Below, piece by piece: positions 33,292 to 37,000 of a stretch of 37,000 nt of DNA. The first letter of the stretch is position 1. The number at the start of each line of letters is the position of its first letter. The notes beneath the pieces were generated by a model, which ran no database searches, was not told the origin of the DNA, and saw nothing but the letters and a program-made list of their open reading frames with translations. Source of the DNA: Sulfurimonas sp. Its GTDB lineage: Bacteria > Campylobacterota > Campylobacteria > Campylobacterales > Sulfurimonadaceae. The position numbers and the translations under genes were made by a program. The stretch spans positions 1 to 37,000 of the forward strand of contig JALUXP010000111.1 in assembly GCA_027013295.1 (NCBI GenBank). Reading direction: 5' to 3'.

Positions 33292-34035
33292 ATGAATAAA
33301 TTCATAGTGATATTATTTTTATCAACAATGCATCTTATGGCTGGTGTTATTCAGATTGCTGTCGCTGCAAATGTAAGTTATGCCATAGATGCACTGCGTG
33401 AGGAATTTCATAAAAACAATCCAGATACAAAGGTTATCGTCATTTTAGGAAGTAGCGGTAAATTGACTGCTCAAATATCCCATGGTGCACCCTATGGTCT
33501 TTTTATGTCTGCAAATATGAAATACCCAGAAGCACTCTATGCTCAAAATATAGCGATGACAAAACCTGTTGTTTATGCACAAGGGGCTTTAGCACTTTTT
33601 AGTGTAAAAAAAAGAGATTTTAGCGTAGGGATGGAACTTTTAAAAGATCCAAGCATAAAAAAAATTGCTCTTGGAAATCCAAAAACAGCCCCTTATGGGA
33701 AGGCAGCACTTCAAGCCATTAAAAACGCCAAACTCTACGAGGCTGTAAAATCAAAACTAATCTTCGGGGAGTCGATATCGCAAACTCTCTCTTACGCTAT
33801 CTATGGGGCAGATATAGGGATAGTAGCAAAGTCTGCTCTACTGAGTTCAAAAATGGCACAATATAAAGAAGATGAAAATTTTTATGAACTTGATGCAACA
33901 CTCTATACCCCCATCAAACAAGGGATAGTTCTACTCAAATCAGCAACGAATACTCAAGAGTACAAAGCCTTTTATGATTTTATTTTAAGTCAAAAAGCAA
34001 AAAAGATTTTTCTTGCGTATGGGTATAGTTTCTGA
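33292..34035 (+). CDS. modA: Molybdate ABC transporter, periplasmic binding protein
   Basis: 247 residues with a signal peptide (about 1-18). The ModA pattern is clear: VAANVSYAIDALREEFHK near the N-terminus, GSSGKLTAQISHGAPYGLFMSAN for oxyanion binding, and GNPKTAPYGKAALQ. It captures molybdate or tungstate in the periplasm and hands it to the ModB permease. AGGATGACTC precedes the ATG. The stop overlaps the next gene by one base (TGATG). It sits third in no other pathway; its immediate partners are the TOBE protein, modB and modC. Tungstate preference cannot be judged. Confidence 0.92.
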   Translation: MNKFIVILFLSTMHLMAGVIQIAVAANVSYAIDALREEFHKNNPDTKVIVILGSSGKLTAQISHGAPYGLFMSANMKYPEALYAQNIAMTKPVVYAQGALALFSVKKRDFSVGMELLKDPSIKKIALGNPKTAPYGKAALQAIKNAKLYEAVKSKLIFGESISQTLSYAIYGADIGIVAKSALLSSKMAQYKEDENFYELDATLYTPIKQGIVLLKSATNTQEYKAFYDFILSQKAKKIFLAYGYSF

Positions 34036-34430
34036 TGAATCATATAGAAGCCAAAGTGATCAAGATAGAACAAAAAGACAATATTACACTTGTTTCATTT
34101 GCATCACAAGGGCAAAATCTAAGAATGATGTCACTAGGTTTAAATACTCCCATAAAAGAAGGCTCTCAAGTCACTCTCGGGGTTAAGGCTACAAGTATAG
34201 CTCTGGCTAAAAATCTCTCAGGAGAGATAAGCATGTCCAATCAACTCCCCTGTAAGATAGAAGCTCTTAATAAAGGGGAACTTTTGTGTAGCATCACTCT
34301 AAGATTTGGAGATGCACTTATAGAGAGCATCACCACTTTAAAGTCGGCAAATACTATGAACCTAGAGCTTGAAGATGAAGTGATAGCCCTCATTAAAGCA
34401 AGTGAACTCTCTATTTTGGAAGTAAGGTGA
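34035..34430 (+). CDS. Di-TOBE (Mop-like) molybdate-binding protein
   Basis: 131 residues with two tandem Mop/TOBE domains of about 65 residues each ([19 protein letters not shown]... and [19 protein letters not shown]...). Such small proteins (ModG-like) bind and store molybdate in the cytoplasm or buffer it for regulation. There is no DNA-binding domain, so it is not a full ModE. The gene lies between modA and modB, an order I recall from Campylobacter jejuni. It overlaps modA by one base and modB by one to four bases, so all are translated as a unit. Confidence 0.82.
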   Translation: MNHIEAKVIKIEQKDNITLVSFASQGQNLRMMSLGLNTPIKEGSQVTLGVKATSIALAKNLSGEISMSNQLPCKIEALNKGELLCSITLRFGDALIESITTLKSANTMNLELEDEVIALIKASELSILEVR

Positions 34431-35113
34431 TGATGGGTTTAGATTTTGAGCCATTTTTACTTTCCTTTAAATTAGCTGGTCTCACAACCTTGATTTTGTT
34501 TATTTTTGCGATGCCCGTTGCTTGGTGGTTGAGTCAAACACGCTGTCGATGTAAGCCATTTATCGAAGCAGTTGTTTCTCTTCCTATTGTGTTGCCACCC
34601 TCTGTCTTAGGTTTTTATATACTTTTTGCATTTTCATACAATTCACCAGTAGGTGCTTTTTTTGAAGATGTTTTTGGGATAAAGTTAGTGTTTAGTTTTA
34701 GTGGTTTGGTAGTAGCATCGTGTTTGTACTCTTTTCCCTTTATGGTGCAACCACTTCAAGGTGGCTTCACCTCACTTGATAAAAATATGCTTGAAGCATC
34801 GTATGTAGCAGGTAAAAGTAAGTTACAAACACTGCTGTATGTAGCTCTGCCAAATGTAAAACCAGCCTTACTAAGTGCGATCATCATCACCTTTGCACAT
34901 ACAGTTGGAGAGTTTGGTGTTGTGCTTATGGTGGGTGGTTCTATCCCCGGTGAGACAAAAGTAGCTTCTGTTGCTATCTATGAGATGGTGGAGATTATGG
35001 ACTACTCACAGGCTCATATCTACAGTGCTCTGATGCTCTTGCTCAGTTTTGTTGTCCTGTTGGCTGTATATAGTTTTAACATAAAACATAACAAACGCAT
35101 AGGACTTGGATGA
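34430..35113 (+). CDS. modB: Molybdate ABC transporter permease
   Basis: 227 residues from the ATG at 34430, with a second ATG three bases on and a GTG at 34427. AAGG ends two bases before, so the ATG at 34433 is also plausible. Five or six membrane helices are seen, with the ABC-permease EAA-type loop [29 protein letters not shown] and [11 protein letters not shown]. It forms the membrane channel of the molybdate importer. The stop overlaps modC by four bases. Confidence 0.92.
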   Translation: MMGLDFEPFLLSFKLAGLTTLILFIFAMPVAWWLSQTRCRCKPFIEAVVSLPIVLPPSVLGFYILFAFSYNSPVGAFFEDVFGIKLVFSFSGLVVASCLYSFPFMVQPLQGGFTSLDKNMLEASYVAGKSKLQTLLYVALPNVKPALLSAIIITFAHTVGEFGVVLMVGGSIPGETKVASVAIYEMVEIMDYSQAHIYSALMLLLSFVVLLAVYSFNIKHNKRIGLG

Positions 35114-35961
35114 TGATGAAGATAGATATATCAAAAAAACTTTATGGCATTTCGCAAGATATGAGTTTAGATGTGAAACTAGAGATTAAGGAGGGGGAGT
35201 TTCTTGCTATTTCTGGGGAGAGTGGCAGTGGAAAAACAACCCTTTTGAGGATTTTAGCGGGTCTTGAAGATGCCCAAGGCGAGATAATAGTCTCAGAGAA
35301 AATTTATTTAGATGCTCACAACTCTTTAGCAACACAGGCTAGAGGCATCGGTTTTGTCTTTCAAGATTATGCACTTTTTGCTAACATGAGTGTAGAACAA
35401 AATCTTCTCTTTGTAAAAAAAGATAAAAATTTAGCAGCGCATCTTTTAAGTTTGACAGGTTTAAACACTCTTGCAAAGAGACTTCCACATTCTCTTAGTG
35501 GTGGACAGAAACAAAGAGTTGCTTTATGTAGGGCATTTATGTCTAAACCAAAACTTTTACTGATGGATGAACCACTCTCTGCACTTGACCCTAAAATGCG
35601 TTCTCAGCTTCAAGAAGACATTTTAAAGTTACACAACGAGTTTGCCACTACAACGCTGATGGTTTCGCATGACCCAAGTGAGATATATAAATTGGCTTCT
35701 CGTATGATAGTCTTAGAAGATGGTAAAATCATTAACGATGGAACTCCAAAAGAGATACTTCTTAAAACGCAAGGGAGTCAAAAGTTTTCACTTCGTGGAG
35801 AACTTTTGGAGATAAAAAAAGCAGATATTATTTACATAGCAGTTGTCGCCATCGGTCAACAGATAGTAGAGGTTGTTTTAGATGCTAAAGAGGCAAAGCA
35901 ATTCCAAGTTGGTCAAATCGTGCAAGTAAGCACAAAAGCTTTTGCACCTTCGCTTTCATAA
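35110..35961 (+). CDS. modC: Molybdate ABC transporter ATP-binding protein
   Basis: 283 residues. Walker A GESGSGKT (36-43), Q-loop VFQDYALF, signature [15 protein letters not shown], Walker [13 protein letters not shown] and the switch His in VSHDPSEI are all present. The last 65 residues form a TOBE-like domain. It drives molybdate import with ModB. The first of three consecutive ATG codons (35110) overlaps the modB stop. A perfect 9-bp hairpin directly after the stop should terminate the operon. Confidence 0.93.
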   Translation: MMMKIDISKKLYGISQDMSLDVKLEIKEGEFLAISGESGSGKTTLLRILAGLEDAQGEIIVSEKIYLDAHNSLATQARGIGFVFQDYALFANMSVEQNLLFVKKDKNLAAHLLSLTGLNTLAKRLPHSLSGGQKQRVALCRAFMSKPKLLLMDEPLSALDPKMRSQLQEDILKLHNEFATTTLMVSHDPSEIYKLASRMIVLEDGKIINDGTPKEILLKTQGSQKFSLRGELLEIKKADIIYIAVVAIGQQIVEVVLDAKEAKQFQVGQIVQVSTKAFAPSLS

Positions 35962-35982
35962 TTTGGGTTTAAGCCAAATTAT
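35958..35982. terminator. Bidirectional terminator between modC and the methyltransferase gene
   Basis: ATAATTTGG and CCAAATTAT form a perfect 9-bp stem around a seven-base loop. It overlaps both convergent stop codons. T residues follow on the plus side and AT-rich DNA on the other side, so it can serve both genes. Confidence 0.7.
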
Positions 35983-36728
35983 TTTAAAAAAGCTATAAGT
36001 GAAGCTGTGACAGCAACATTAAGTGACTCTACCCCTCTACTCATCGGGATGGAGATAGAGTCGTTGCAAAGTTTACTTACTTCACTACTAATCCCCTCGC
36101 TCTCATTCCCTAAAACAAAGATAGATTTTTGTGATGCACTGATACTATAAATATCAGTTGAAGCATTGGCATCCAGAGCATATATTTTAGTGTCTTTTAA
36201 CTCAGGTAATATATCGTCTAAAGAGTTACAATAATAAATAGGCAGTTTAAAAAGTGTCCCAGCACTCGCTTTTACAACAAGTGGTGAAAGTTTGGCACTA
36301 CTTTTTTTAGGAAGTATGATGCCATCTACAAACCCTGCTGCACAAGAACGGATAATCATCCCAAGGTTTTGTGGGTTTTGGATGCCATCTAGGGCTATGA
36401 GTTTAAACTCACTGAGTTCTTTGATCTCATCGGCACTTTGATATGTTTTTGCGATGATGTCTATGGCGACACCTTGGTCTTGTTTAGAGTTCTTACTGAT
36501 GCGTGCGAGTGCATTTTTATCGTGCATCACAACGCTGACTTTTCTTGATTTTGCAAGAGAGTTGATGAGTTTTATAGTGTTGTCAATCTGGTTAGAGTTT
36601 GAGAGGTGGAGCTTATGTACCTCAATGTTTTCATCTTGAAGCATCTCCAAAACAACATTACGCCCATAGAGGGTGATAACACCATCAAAAAATGATTTTT
36701 TCTTTTTGTATTCTTGTGAGTCTTGCAT
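35979..36728 (-). CDS. rlmB: SpoU/TrmH-family RNA 2'-O-ribose methyltransferase (RlmB-like)
   Basis: 249 residues. The three SpoU knot motifs are present: NPQNLGMIIRSC, VLGNESEGIS and IPMSRGVESLNVAVTASL. An N-terminal substrate-binding domain (about 18-85, starting with GVITLYGRNVVLEML) precedes the knot. This matches the RlmB or TrmH group that methylates 23S rRNA G2251 or a tRNA ribose. The exact target is uncertain. AAGGA lies seven bases before the ATG, next to the YaaA stop, so they are coupled. The 3' end shares a terminator with modC. Confidence 0.88.
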   Translation of the reverse strand: MQDSQEYKKKKSFFDGVITLYGRNVVLEMLQDENIEVHKLHLSNSNQIDNTIKLINSLAKSRKVSVVMHDKNALARISKNSKQDQGVAIDIIAKTYQSADEIKELSEFKLIALDGIQNPQNLGMIIRSCAAGFVDGIILPKKSSAKLSPLVVKASAGTLFKLPIYYCNSLDDILPELKDTKIYALDANASTDIYSISASQKSIFVLGNESEGISSEVSKLCNDSISIPMSRGVESLNVAVTASLIAFLK

Positions 36729-36737
36729 ACTATATCC

Positions 36738-37000
36738 TTAATTTAATATATTATAAACTATTTCAGTTTTGTTTTTGATGGTTTTAATCTCATGAACGAC
36801 TAAACCTTCTATTTCTAAAGCCATAAACTCTTCCATCGTTTGAATGTTATTAAGTGCTACAGCTCTTAAAACCAGACCACGATAAGCCTTTGCCCAGTGG
36901 CTGACAACCTTGCCACCCTTTAAAAACTTAAGTGTAGTGTAGGGTTTAGTTGTCTTGTAAAATTTATCATAATATCCAGCACGCAAGTCAAGTACTTCAT
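36738..37000 (-). CDS. yaaA: YaaA (UPF0246) family protein, C-terminal part; start outside window
   Basis: The minus-strand frame stays open to the right edge (about 87 codons) and reads EVLDLRAGYYDKFY at its left, then LKFLKGGKVVSHWAKAYRGLVLR. This matches the C-terminal half of the YaaA/UPF0246 family of DNA-binding, iron-handling proteins linked to peroxide stress. A TTG inside the frame at 36986 is not the true start. It ends nine bases before the methyltransferase ATG. The N-terminal part is missing, so the assignment is moderate. Confidence 0.68.
   Translation of the reverse strand, partial: EVLDLRAGYYDKFYKTTKPYTTLKFLKGGKVVSHWAKAYRGLVLRAVALNNIQTMEEFMALEIEGLVVHEIKTIKNKTEIVYNILN

Overview
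The window is AT-rich, gene-dense DNA of the Campylobacterota (Epsilonproteobacteria). A chemolithotrophic, sulfur- or hydrogen-oxidising genus such as Sulfurimonas is the best guess. This rests on protein flavour (DUF3972-like protein, OprD-type porin, modA-TOBE-modB-modC gene order, PEB4-like parvulin), TATAAT -10 boxes often lacking a clear -35, very tight operons, and several small cytochromes and thioredoxins. There are no rRNA or tRNA genes, no CRISPR and no complete insertion sequence. No intergenic gap exceeds 300 bases.

Left part (1-9567). A partial SCO1/SenC protein and a REC-PAS-HD-GYP response regulator lie on the minus strand. Divergent from them is a molybdoenzyme operon on the plus strand. 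It encodes a four-cluster ferredoxin subunit, an NrfD/PsrC-type membrane subunit and a 1096-residue Tat-exported molybdopterin catalytic subunit. These are followed by a TorD-like chaperone, a cytoplasmic polyferredoxin and two proteins I cannot assign. The substrate is unknown (polysulfide, sulfur, tetrathionate, thiosulfate or similar).

Middle part (9564-20501, all minus strand). Reading from right to left: a coiled-coil DUF3972-like protein and a FapA/DUF342 protein; a small HTH regulator with a partner ORF; HU; then a near-continuous string of a nuclease-fold protein, secreted cyclophilin, Pit transporter, TlpA-like thioredoxin, BatA, BatB-BatC fusion, BatD and a monohaem cytochrome c. 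The Bat genes lack the usual adjacent moxR and DUF58 genes.

Right part (20562-37000). Housekeeping genes (fba, cmoA, nth, a parvulin, a PLP desulfhydrase-like enzyme, a nitroreductase, clpB) alternate with accessory genes. An Rpn-family nuclease carries eight perfect 12-bp repeats and is coupled to a small secreted protein with a recent internal duplication. clpB has a near-consensus promoter overlapped by a HAIR-like element, which suggests HspR control. After clpB come a tetrahaem cytochrome, an L,D-transpeptidase and a thioredoxin. An operon of OprD-type porin, modA, a di-TOBE protein, modB and modC then follows. It would supply molybdate for enzymes such as the one at the left end. The window closes with an RNA methyltransferase and a partial YaaA-family gene.

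I see no single clearly new system. The best leads are the molybdoenzyme operon with its two orphan proteins, the Rpn gene with repeat-encoded internal start codons, the HspR-like control of clpB, and the porin-molybdate transporter linkage.
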